Below, one piece after another: positions 54,825-62,182 of a stretch of 64,000 nucleotides of DNA. The notes beneath the pieces are model-generated. The model was given only the letters and a program-made list of their open reading frames with translations. It made no database searches and was not told the DNA's origin. Numbering within the stretch: the first letter of the stretch is position 1; every line of letters begins with the position of its first letter. Both the position numbers and the translations under genes were made by a program. The stretch is from Rohdeia sp041398665. Its GTDB lineage: Bacteria > Planctomycetota > UBA1135 > GCA-002686595. The stretch lies in NCBI GenBank assembly GCA_041398665.1, contig JAWKUH010000020.1, forward strand, positions 29,614 through 93,613, written 5' to 3'.

Positions 54825-55080
54825 CTGCGCTCGGCGCCTGCGGCGCCGAGGAACACAAGGTTCACAGGAGCCACAGAGGACACAGAGACCACGCGGCGCC
54901 GCCGGGGGCGCCGGAGAGCTGGGACGGGACGGATGCGTCGCAGTTCTCCGACCGAGCGCCGACCATCGTGGTCTCTGTGTCCTCTGTGGCTCCCTGTGGA
55001 TCTTCCGCGCGGCGCGAAGCGGCGCGCTGCGTTCCCCCGCGCGGCCGGCAGGCCGCCGCGCCTCGAGAGGGCACGAGGTG
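54825..55080. repeat. Palindromic repeat, tandem unit 1
   Basis: A 256-bp unit that repeats almost exactly at 55081. It is itself a large palindrome: GCCACAGAGGACACAGAGAC on the left pairs with GTCTCTGTGTCCTCTGTGGC on the right, around a GC-rich centre. The outer parts contain GGCGCCTGCGGCGCC and CGGCCGGCAGGCCG mini-palindromes. No ORF of interest. Word composition matches copies 1 and 2. Confidence 0.75.
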
Positions 55081-55335
55081 CTGCGCTCGGCGCCTGCGGC
55101 GCCGAGGAACACAAGGTTCACAGGGAGCCACAGAGGACACAGAGACCACGCGGCGCCGCCGGGCGGCGCGGAGAGCTGGGACGGGACGGATGCGTCGCAG
55201 TTCTCCGACCGAGCGCCGACCATCGTGGTCTCTGTGTCCTCTGTGGCTCCCTGTGGATCTTCCGCGCGGCGCGAAGCGGCGCGCTGCGTTCCCCCGCGCG
55301 GCCGGCAGGCCGCGCCTCGAGAGGAGCACGAGGTG
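55081..55335. repeat. Palindromic repeat, tandem unit 2
   Basis: A 255-bp near-identical direct repeat of unit 1. The differences seen are a few single bases, for instance GGGAGCC here against GGAGCC in unit 1, in runs of G. The stem here is the longer, complete form. Confidence 0.75.
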
Positions 55336-55610
55336 CTGCGCTCGGCGCCTGCGGCGCCGAACCCACGCAGGAAACACGAAGGGAACGGCAGAAGGACCAC
55401 GAAGAACACGAAGGCGCCGCTTCGCGGCGCTGGAACGCAGAGCCGCGGGCGCTCGCGCCCCGCGGGTCCCTGCGTTCCTTCCAGTGTGTCCTGCCGCCGA
55501 AGGCGGCGCCTTCCGGTCCTTCGCCGTTCTTCGTGTTTCGATTCGCGTGGGTCGCGCGGCCGGTAGGCCGCGCCGCGCCTCGCGGGGAGCACGTGGTGCT
55601 GCGCTCCCCC
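55336..55610. repeat. Palindromic repeat, third unit with different stem
   Basis: It starts with the same 23 bases as units 1 and 2 (GCGCTCGGCGCCTGCGGCGC) and then changes to the other stem type: AACACGAAGGGAACGG, CAGAAGGACCACGAAGAAC on the left and TCCGGTCCTTCGCCGTTC, TTCGTGTTTCG on the right. These words link it to the copies at 8029 and 30441. A GC palindrome GCGCCGCTTCGCGGCGC sits inside. Confidence 0.7.
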
Positions 55611-55870
55611 ACCGGCAAGCACCCCGAAACGACTGGACGGCTCGCCCCACCGTGGAGCGAGCCGTCCGTGATGTCGCGGAAAACTCGGAAGGGGGCGACG
55701 GCCGTGAGCGAGTTCTCGACGAGCGAGGTCCCGATCAGCCGAAGTGAACGGCTGTGCGCCCCATGCCTGAGTTGACTTTTCGAGCATCGGCCGCTCTCTG
55801 TCAACTCCTGACATCGCGCGCGAACGTCAGACCCGAAAAAGGGACGACGCACGATCGGACTCGCGACACG
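55611..55870. other. Intergenic region with two inverted repeats
   Basis: No ORF is supported. GACGGCTCGC/GCGAGCCGTC (55635-55665 approximately) is a 10-bp stem. GAGTTGAC/GTCAACTC (55768-55806) is an 8-bp interrupted palindrome, AT-richer than its surroundings. Either could end leftward transcription from the gene at 55871. Confidence 0.4.
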
Positions 55871-56683
55871 TCAGTCGTCGCGGTCGTCGACGTTCGGAGC
55901 GTGTCGGACCGCTGCTTCGCTCGCGAGGCACTGCAACTCGAACCGCGCACGCATGCCGATCAGTGCGCGCCGCAGACTCGTCCCCGTCGGCGTGATGCAC
56001 ACGAGTTCGTCGTGGAGTGCGCGTTCGCACGCTCCGAGCCAGCCCGCCGCGCCCTCGGGGTCACCGCGCTCGAGACAGTCGCGCGCGAGCCGGTCGTACA
56101 CCTCGACGGTCTCGGTGCAGGGCGTCGGGTCGAGGACGGCGTCGGTCCAGAGCGTCCGAGCCTGTTCGACGAACCCGAGTTCCGCGGACGCCTCGCCCGC
56201 ACGGAGCAGCGCTTCGACACGCCGTTCGCCCGCCGTGCGAGCCGCGCACCAGCGGTAGTCGTCGAGCGCGTGCTCCCACTCCTCGGAGCGCCGCGCCGCG
56301 TGCGCACGCTCGAGGTGGGCGTCGAGGAGGATCGCGTCGGTGCGCGCCAACCGCACCGCCGCGTCGGCCTCGAGCCACGCCTCGCCGTCGAGTCCGAGCG
56401 TCGTGAGGTGCTTGCACGCCGCGAGCGCGCTGCGGGCGCCGACGTTCCCGCTGCCCGCGTGCTCCGAACGCACCGCTCGGAACGCCTCGACCGCGCCGAG
56501 CCGGGCGCGAAGTCGCTCGCGACCACGTGAGACCTCGACGGCCTCCTCGGCGCGCGCCGCGTGGAGCACCTGCCTCTCCGCGTCCGCGCACCTCGGGACC
56601 GCGTCGACGACGACGCTTCCCCTCGGGACGTTGGCCGCGGCGAGTGCGACGACGAGCGCGAGCACCGCTCGCCCCGTGCTCAC
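55871..56683 (-). CDS. Secreted or anchored helical-repeat protein coupled to a sigma factor
   Basis: A 270-residue protein. An N-terminal hydrophobic segment (AVLALVVALAAANV) is a signal peptide or anchor. The rest is helical, with TPR-like pairs (AHAARRSEEWEHALDDYRWC, VEALLRAGEASAELGFVEQA, YDRLARDCLERGDPEGAAG). GTG 56683 overlaps the stop of the sigma-factor gene as GTGA, so they are co-translated. Position after an ECF-like sigma gene would suit an anti-sigma factor, but I see no zinc-binding or ASD motif. Family not recognised. Confidence 0.7.
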   Translation of the reverse strand: MSTGRAVLALVVALAAANVPRGSVVVDAVPRCADAERQVLHAARAEEAVEVSRGRERLRARLGAVEAFRAVRSEHAGSGNVGARSALAACKHLTTLGLDGEAWLEADAAVRLARTDAILLDAHLERAHAARRSEEWEHALDDYRWCAARTAGERRVEALLRAGEASAELGFVEQARTLWTDAVLDPTPCTETVEVYDRLARDCLERGDPEGAAGWLGACERALHDELVCITPTGTSLRRALIGMRARFELQCLASEAAVRHAPNVDDRDD

Positions 56684-57243
56684 GCGACCGCTCCCATCTC
56701 GTGCACGAGGGCGCGCTCGAGTTTCTGACGCGCGCGGAACAACCGCACCTTGACCTGGTCGGGGGGCACACCGAGCCGGCGCGCGAGTTCGTTGCGCCCG
56801 AGCCCGTGCAGGTACGCGCCGCGGATCACCGCGCGATCGTTGCGCGAGAGCGACGCCATCGCGCCGTCGATCGCCGAACGCACGCGCGCCAACGAGAGCG
56901 GTGTGCGCCCGAGCCACGTCTCGGGTTCGTCGCAGAGGCTCCTCGGGCGAAGGACCGAACGAGATCGGCTCGTCGATCGCGAGCCTCGAGCGACACGTAG
57001 CGCCGCGCCGCGACCGCGCACCACCCGGTCCGCGAGCACGTTCGCGCCGATGCGGAAGAGCCACGGTCGCAGCCGCTCGGGGTCGCTCAACGTCGTGCGG
57101 TAGCGGGCGGCGCGCACGAGTGCTTCCTGCACCGCGTCGTCGACCTCGTGGGGGTCGCGGCACCTCGCCGCGAGGAAGTTCTCGAGATCCGTTCGTAGTT
57201 CGACGAGGCCGTCCCAGACGGGCCCCGGGGGGACGTCGTGCAT
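56680..57243 (-). CDS. RNA polymerase sigma factor, ECF/sigma-70 type
   Basis: A 187-residue sigma factor with region 2 (HEVDDAVQEALVRAARYRTT, RPWLFRIGANVLAD) and region 4 (LSRNDRAVIRGAYLHGLGRN, ELARRLGVPPDQVKVRLFRA). The ATG 57243 is preferred to the in-frame TTG 57252 because AAGGAGG lies at proper distance. The linker (about residues 82-100) is a strange Arg/Ser stretch; the next frame there reads IDEPISFGPSPEEPL, a plausible ECF linker. Two compensating indels near 56945 and 56990 may have altered this part. It drives the coupled gene at 55871-56683, probably with other targets outside. Confidence 0.88.
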   Translation of the reverse strand: MHDVPPGPVWDGLVELRTDLENFLAARCRDPHEVDDAVQEALVRAARYRTTLSDPERLRPWLFRIGANVLADRVVRGRGAALRVARGSRSTSRSRSVLRPRSLCDEPETWLGRTPLSLARVRSAIDGAMASLSRNDRAVIRGAYLHGLGRNELARRLGVPPDQVKVRLFRARQKLERALVHEMGAVA

Positions 57244-57576
57244 GCTCCTCAACTCCTCCTTCGCGCCGGGACCTTCCGCGGCGGCGAGAGGAGACCGCGA
57301 TCGCGCGACCGCGTCGCCCTGGTGCGACGGGTGCGGCGCGGCTCCACGGCGGGGAGCGTCGCCGGAGTGCCGAAGCCGGCGGCGGCGAGCGGAGGCGGAT
57401 CGATGCCGCGACGTCGGGAGCCCGGCCGCGCGTCGGCGGTCGGCACTTCGCGCCGCGCACGTCCGGGCGCCGAGGTCGCCCGGGCCGAGGAAGGGTCCGG
57501 ACGCAACGACGGAGGGCGACGCCGAGGCACCGCCCTCCGTCGTCGCCGGTGGTCCCGGCCGTCGCTCGGTCGCGAC
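57244..57576. other. Intergenic region upstream of the sigma factor
   Basis: This 333-nt gap holds the terminator at 57507-57542 and the sigma-factor promoter region. Frames through it are Arg-rich and not protein-like. I could not identify a clear promoter. Confidence 0.4.
57507..57542 (-). terminator. Strong hairpin after the TPR-like gene
   Basis: Perfect 12-bp arms CGACGGAGGGCG and CGCCCTCCGTCG with a 12-nt loop, 34 nt beyond the stop at 57577. No T run follows, so the mechanism is unsure. Confidence 0.55.
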
Positions 57577-58731
57577 TCAGCCCATGTACTCGCGAGCGCG
57601 GCCCGAGAGCGGGTGGGCCGGGAACTCGCGGCGCAGGCGCGAGAAGATGCGCAGGGCGCGGTCGCGGTCGACCTGCGAGTCGTTCAGCGCGCCGAGTTGG
57701 TGGTAGCAGCGACCCGCGAAGAACAGCGCGTGGACGAGGTGCACGCGCTCGCCCGGGTAGAGCACCGTCACCTTGAGGTACTCGCGGCCCGCGGCGGCGA
57801 GCCCTTCCGCGTCGTCCCCCGGCGAGGCCTTGAAGAAGATGCAGTCGCCGATCCCGACGTGGGCGCCCGCTCGGACGTAGTCGTCGGACTCCGGCGCGGC
57901 GAGGATCGTGTCGAAGGCCGAGCGCGCGGCTTCGAGGGCCGCGTCGACCTTGGCGGCGTCCTTCGCCTCGGACGCAGCGGTCGCGAGCTCGAGCTGCGTC
58001 TGCCCCTGCAGGAGCTGGGCGCGCCGGAGCACCGTCGGGAACTTCGAACCCGCGCGCGAGACGAGCGTGCCGAGCCGCTCGAGGCGCTTGGCCGGGGTCA
58101 GCGACTTGTCGATCTCGAGCAGCGCGAGCTCGGCGTCGAGCGCGTAGCGCTCGGAGAGCTTCTCGTCAGCGACGAGCTTCGCCAGCGACTGGAGCGTCGT
58201 CACCGCCGCGTCGGCCTTGCCCGTGTAGCGCAGCGCCTCGGCCTTGGCGAGGTACGTCGCCGGCACGTAGCGCGTCTTGCCGTAGTTCGAGAGCAGACGG
58301 TCCGCGGCGGAGATCACCGCGTCGTAGGCACCGAGGCTGCGGTTGAGCTCGACGGAGCGGAACGCCGAGTAGGCCGGCGCCCAGAGCTTGGTCTTCTCGG
58401 TCGGGTTGTCGAGCTGCCCGTCGACGTAGACGTCGTAGGCGGCGATCGCCGACGCGATGTCGCCCTCGGCGGCGGCGTCCTCCGCGTTCTTGACGAGGCG
58501 CGGGAACTCGTCGTAGGTGATCGAGATCACCTGGTCGACGTCGACGTCCTTCGCCGAACCGCCCTTGCGGTAGAAGATCTTCGTCAGCGTCTCCTCGGTG
58601 ACGTTGACGCCGGAGATCGTCTCGCCGGAAGCGAGTCGGATGTCGTCGGCCTTCGCGGACGGAGCCGTGACGAAGGCGGTCGAGACGAAGGCGGCGGCGA
58701 GGAGACCGAGGGTCGTGGGACGCAGTTGCAT
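57577..58731 (-). CDS. Secreted TPR-like protein
   Basis: A 384-residue protein with a signal peptide (LGLLAAAFVSTAFVTAPSAKA). A short N-terminal domain (DDIRLASGETISGVNVTEET, DVDQVISITYDEFP) is like small beta modules found before TPR arrays in planctomycete proteins. The rest is helical repeats (SAIAAYDVYVDGQL, ATYLAKAEALRYTGKADAAV, AGRCYHQLGALNDSQVDRDR, IFSRLRREFPAHPLSG), like the TPR/Sel1 class and CpoB-type proteins. It probably mediates protein-protein contacts in the periplasm. It stands alone between two terminators or gaps. Confidence 0.8.
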   Translation of the reverse strand: MQLRPTTLGLLAAAFVSTAFVTAPSAKADDIRLASGETISGVNVTEETLTKIFYRKGGSAKDVDVDQVISITYDEFPRLVKNAEDAAAEGDIASAIAAYDVYVDGQLDNPTEKTKLWAPAYSAFRSVELNRSLGAYDAVISAADRLLSNYGKTRYVPATYLAKAEALRYTGKADAAVTTLQSLAKLVADEKLSERYALDAELALLEIDKSLTPAKRLERLGTLVSRAGSKFPTVLRRAQLLQGQTQLELATAASEAKDAAKVDAALEAARSAFDTILAAPESDDYVRAGAHVGIGDCIFFKASPGDDAEGLAAAGREYLKVTVLYPGERVHLVHALFFAGRCYHQLGALNDSQVDRDRALRIFSRLRREFPAHPLSGRAREYMG

Positions 58732-58896
58732 GCTGGGGGTCGGGAGGCTCGAGACGCGATCGAGCGGCCGTGCGGCGCTCGTACTCGTGGAGCGGGTCCT
58801 ACCGCGCGGGGGCCGGCTGGTTTCGCCGGAGCGGGCGGCTCGGGGGCCCCGGACGGGGTTCCGGGCGGGCCAGGATAGGTGCGCCCCGAGAGGGGG

Positions 58897-59703
58897 TCAA
58901 ACGGCCGCGGCCGCCCCCGGTTCGCGGGGCCCGCGGCGCACGCGGACGAGCTCCGCGACCGTGCTCACGGCGATCTCCTCGTGCGTCCGGGCACCGATGT
59001 CGATCCCCATCGGGCACTGGACCGCGGCGAGGAACGCGTCGTCGACGCCGCGCTCGCGCAGCTTCGCGAACACCTGCTCCTTCTTCGCGCGGCTCCCGAT
59101 CATGCCGAGGTACTTCGGACGCACGCCCGCGCTCCACAGCGCGTGCAGCGCCTCGCCGTCGCCGTCGTGTCCGCGCGTCACGACGCACACGTAGGGCGTG
59201 TGCGCCTCGGCGACGCGCAGCGCGAGCTCGTCGTAGCTCCCGACCGCGAACGCGCTCGCGTCGGGGTGCTTCTCCTGCGTCGCGAAGTCGGCGCGGTCCT
59301 CGAGGACGGTGACGCGGAAGCCGGCGGGCGCCGCGACGCGCGCGATCGCGCCCGAGACGTGGCCGCCGCCGAACAGGAAGAGACGCGCTTCGGTGATCGG
59401 CTCCACGTAGATCTTCACCTTCCCGCCGCAGATGAGGCCGGAGTCGGGGTAGTCGCGCTCGTTGAGCGCGAACTCGAGCATGCGCGGGCGCTCGTCGTCC
59501 ATCGACTCGAGCGCGGCCTCGAGGACCTCGGCCTCGAGACACCCGCCGCCGACCGAGCCGGCGAAGGAACCGTCCCGTCGCACGAGCAACTTCATCGACG
59601 ACTTGCCCGGCGTCGAGCCCTTGGTCTCGACGATCGTGCAGAGCGCACAGTCCTCACCCGCGGCGACGAGGCGGGCGACTTCGGCGTAGAGGGAGTCGGG
59701 CAC
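58897..59703 (-). CDS. xdhC: XdhC/CoxF family protein
   Basis: A 268-residue protein. The N-terminal XdhC domain has the signature LCTIVETKGSTPGKSSMKLL and GSVGGGCLEAEVLE; the C-terminal Rossmann domain has RLFLFGGGHVSGAIARVA, VVTRGHDGDGEALHALW and YLGMIGSRAKKEQV. XdhC proteins carry, sulfurate and insert the molybdenum cofactor for xanthine dehydrogenase-type enzymes. No molybdoenzyme is next to it. The start GTG 59703 is the best fit to the family N-terminus; the upstream frame is not protein-like. Confidence 0.9.
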   Translation of the reverse strand: MPDSLYAEVARLVAAGEDCALCTIVETKGSTPGKSSMKLLVRRDGSFAGSVGGGCLEAEVLEAALESMDDERPRMLEFALNERDYPDSGLICGGKVKIYVEPITEARLFLFGGGHVSGAIARVAAPAGFRVTVLEDRADFATQEKHPDASAFAVGSYDELALRVAEAHTPYVCVVTRGHDGDGEALHALWSAGVRPKYLGMIGSRAKKEQVFAKLRERGVDDAFLAAVQCPMGIDIGARTHEEIAVSTVAELVRVRRGPREPGAAAAV

Positions 59704-59756
59704 GGGAGAGGAGCGGAGACCGGGCGGCGCACCAGGGTACTGCCGCGTGCGCGCGG

Positions 59757-60332
59757 TCAGACCACCATCGCGTCCGCGAGCTTCTCCGACAGCTCGCGGC
59801 CCTTCCACTGGCGGACGAGCTCGAGCGCGAACGCCATGGCGGTGCCCGCACCCTGGCTCGTGACGACGGTGCCGCTCGTGACGACCGCGGGCTCGCCGAG
59901 CACGGCGGCGCCGCCGAGTTCCGAGCGCACGCTCGGGTGGCTCGTCGCCTGCCTCCCGTCGAGGACGCCGGCGCGGGCGAGCACCGTCGGCGCGGCGCAG
60001 ATCGCCGCGGTCGGACGTCCGGCGTCCGCGAGCGCGCGGACGAGTTCGAGCACGCGCGCGTCCTCGCGCAGGTGCTTCGTCCCGGGCATCCCGCCGGGCA
60101 GGACGATCGCGTGCACGTCGCCGGCGTCGACGTCGTCGAGCGAGACGTCGGCCTCGACCACGACGTCGTGAGCTCCGCGCACCGACCTCGACGCGTCGCT
60201 CGGCGCGAGCGTCGCCGTCGTCACCGCGATGTCGGCGCGCCGGAGCACGTCGATCACGGTCACGGCCTCGATCTCCTCGAAACCCTCGGCGAGCGGCACG
60301 AGGACGCGGAATTCGGCTGTCTTGGCGCTCAT
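59757..60332 (-). CDS. DJ-1/PfpI family protein
   Basis: A 191-residue protein of the DJ-1/YajL group: EFRVLVPLAEGFEEIEAVTV (Glu near 19-20 interacts with the reactive Cys), AIVLPGGMPGTKHLREDA, and the nucleophile elbow AAICAAPTVLARAG with Cys112. Members have glyoxalase, chaperone or deglycase activity; the true substrate is debated. Cytoplasmic. It is divergent from the DUF523 gene, with a TAGAAT box 6 nt before its ATG. Confidence 0.92.
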   Translation of the reverse strand: MSAKTAEFRVLVPLAEGFEEIEAVTVIDVLRRADIAVTTATLAPSDASRSVRGAHDVVVEADVSLDDVDAGDVHAIVLPGGMPGTKHLREDARVLELVRALADAGRPTAAICAAPTVLARAGVLDGRQATSHPSVRSELGGAAVLGEPAVVTSGTVVTSQGAGTAMAFALELVRQWKGRELSEKLADAMVV

Positions 60333-60338
60333 GTCGCC

Positions 60339-60344
60339 ATTCTA
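60339..60344 (-). promoter_or_regulatory. -10-like hexamer TAGAAT before the DJ-1 gene
   Basis: TAGAAT on the minus strand ends 6 nt before ATG 60332, the expected layout for a leaderless transcript. It is the best -10 match among the examples here. Confidence 0.5.
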
Positions 60345-60374
60345 ACGGCGCGCCCCGGGAGCGCGCGCCGCGCG

Positions 60375-60380
60375 TAGACT
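60375..60380 (+). promoter_or_regulatory. -10-like hexamer TAGACT before the DUF523 gene
   Basis: TAGACT ends 6 nt before ATG 60387, again without Shine-Dalgarno. The two divergent leaderless-type promoters share a 54-nt gap. Confidence 0.45.
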
Positions 60381-60386
60381 CGACGC

Positions 60387-60854
60387 ATGGACGCCGACGA
60401 AGTGCGCACGCCGGTCCTCGTCTCCGCCTGTCTGCTCGGTCGGACCTGTCGCTACGACGGTCGCCACAACAGGGACGGCGCGCTCGAGCGCGAACTCGCG
60501 GCGAAGGGTGAACGCGCGGTCCCCTTCTGTCCGGAGGAGCACGGCGGGCTCGGCACGCCGCGTCCGCCCGCGTGGCTCACGGGGAGCGCGTCCGACGTGC
60601 TCGACGGGAAGGAGCGCGTCGTCACCGACGCGGGTCGCGACGTGACGGCGGAGTTCGTGGCGGGAGCGCGCGGCGCGCTCGACGCGTGTCGCGACGCGGG
60701 CGCGTCGAAGGCCTACCTCAAGGAGCGCTCGCCGTCGTGCGGCTGCCGCAACACGCACGCGAACGACGCGCTCGTCGAGGGACCCGGCGTGACGGCGGAG
60801 CTCCTGCGGCGCGAAGGCGTCGAGACGTTCGGCGTCGAAGGGCGCCGCGACTGA
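60387..60854 (+). CDS. DUF523 family protein (TudS-like desulfidase)
   Basis: A 155-residue protein. Motifs are VSACLLGRTCRYDG (Cys15, Cys21), CPEEHGGLGTPRPP (Cys48) and KERSPSCGC (Cys118, Cys120). In this family three Cys bind a [4Fe-4S] cluster, and the member TudS removes sulfur from 2-thiouracil. I infer a similar iron-sulfur desulfidase for thio-nucleobases; substrate not shown. Cytoplasmic. Normal length for the single-domain form. Confidence 0.9.
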   Translation: MDADEVRTPVLVSACLLGRTCRYDGRHNRDGALERELAAKGERAVPFCPEEHGGLGTPRPPAWLTGSASDVLDGKERVVTDAGRDVTAEFVAGARGALDACRDAGASKAYLKERSPSCGCRNTHANDALVEGPGVTAELLRREGVETFGVEGRRD

Positions 60855-60916
60855 CGCGGTCGGACGGCCGGCCTCGAGCGACCGAATCCGTGTTCCGGGA
60901 CGTCGTGCCTCGTCGC

Positions 60917-62149
60917 TCAGGACGCCGCGAGGTGCGGGACGACGAGGCCGCCGACCAACCAGAGCGCAGCGAGCGCACAGACGGAGGTCGTGATCCTCCC
61001 GAGGAGCGACGGGTCCCCGCTCTCGCCGCCGCCTTCGCCGTCGCTCTCGCGCCCGGTCCACCACAGTGCGACGAGTGCGGCGCTCGCGGCGAGGGACACG
61101 ACGTCGAGTCCGAAGCCGACGTCGAGCGCGAAGAAGTCCCGCGACTCGATCGACCCGCGCGCGACGCTCTCGGGGAGCTCACCGAACGCGGAGAACAGTT
61201 CGTGCACGGCGATCGCCGCGACGGTCAGGCAGACGAGCAGGGTCAGCGCGACGTAGCCAGCGAACTTCCAGCCGTAGTAGCGCGCGTTGATCCTCGTGAC
61301 GGGCAGGACGACGAGGTCCGAGAAGACGAACGCCATCACGCCGGCGAAGCTGACCCCGTTCTCGTGGAGGATCGCCGCGAGCGGGATGTTGCCCATCGAT
61401 CCGATGAACGTGAAGAAGGCCGCGACGGGTCCGACGAGGGTCTGCGCGACGACCTCCCAGAAACTCGGCTCGCCGCCGTCCGCGGCGCCCGAACCGACGA
61501 AGAGGCTCTCGAAGAAGGCCGCGGGGACGAAGGCGGAGATCGCTCCGGCCACCGTGAAGCCGATCAGCACGTCCTTCCAGACCATCCGCCACTCCATGAC
61601 GTAGCGCGTCGCGACGAGCCGCCACCCCGCGAGCGACGTGATCCGCTCTCGCCACGAGACGTCGTCACCGACGCCGTCGCTCGCGTCCTCCGACAACTTC
61701 TCACGGACCCGTCGGACGAGATTCCTCGGACGGGTCGCCGACACGAACGCCCACGCGATCGCGATCATCAGCAGGCCGCCGACGTACTCCGCGACGACGA
61801 ATTGCCAGCCGAGGAAGATCGCGATCACGATGCCGAGTTCGATCACGAGGTTCGTCGAGGCGAGCAGGAAGGCCAGCGACGGCACGAGCCCCGCGCCCTT
61901 CGCGAACAGCGCGCGCGTCGTCGAGAGCGCCGCGAAGCTGCACGAGCTCGACAGGAAGCCGAACACCGTGCCCGTCGCGACGCTGGCGGGCCCAGACTCC
62001 CCCATCGCCCGTCGCATGCGTTCGCGCGTGACGAGGACCTGGATCAGGCTCGAGACGAGGTAGCCGAACGCGAACGCCCACAGAGCCGTCCAGAACAGAC
62101 CGACGCTCGTCGACGCGGCTCGGCTCCATCCGTCGAGGAAGGCGTCCAT
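60917..62149 (-). CDS. Permease of the ArsP/DUF318 family
   Basis: A 410-residue membrane protein with eight or more helices. GTVFGFLSSSCSFAALSTTR is the family motif (ArsP-type S-x-C-S). A second repeat (FFTFIGSMGNIPLAAILHEN, GVMAFVFSDLVVLPVTR) forms the other half. ArsP members export organoarsenicals; other members are unassigned, so the substrate is open. The ATG 62149 begins the protein-like part; an in-frame GTG at 62170 is an option, 9 nt after a TAGGGT. The IS element ends 34 bp upstream of the ATG and may have changed its expression. Confidence 0.85.
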   Translation of the reverse strand: MDAFLDGWSRAASTSVGLFWTALWAFAFGYLVSSLIQVLVTRERMRRAMGESGPASVATGTVFGFLSSSCSFAALSTTRALFAKGAGLVPSLAFLLASTNLVIELGIVIAIFLGWQFVVAEYVGGLLMIAIAWAFVSATRPRNLVRRVREKLSEDASDGVGDDVSWRERITSLAGWRLVATRYVMEWRMVWKDVLIGFTVAGAISAFVPAAFFESLFVGSGAADGGEPSFWEVVAQTLVGPVAAFFTFIGSMGNIPLAAILHENGVSFAGVMAFVFSDLVVLPVTRINARYYGWKFAGYVALTLLVCLTVAAIAVHELFSAFGELPESVARGSIESRDFFALDVGFGLDVVSLAASAALVALWWTGRESDGEGGGESGDPSLLGRITTSVCALAALWLVGGLVVPHLAAS

Positions 62150-62182
62150 GACTCGAGGCGCACGTGGCACCCGAGCGCCACC

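Noticed and set aside
54825..55610. CRISPR-like array
   Set aside because: Repeat units are about 255 bp, self-palindromic and directly adjacent, with no spacers and no cas genes.
56680..57243. Anti-sigma role for the gene coupled to the sigma factor
   Set aside because: No zinc-binding HxxxCxxC or anti-sigma domain pattern in the coupled protein, so I left it as unknown.
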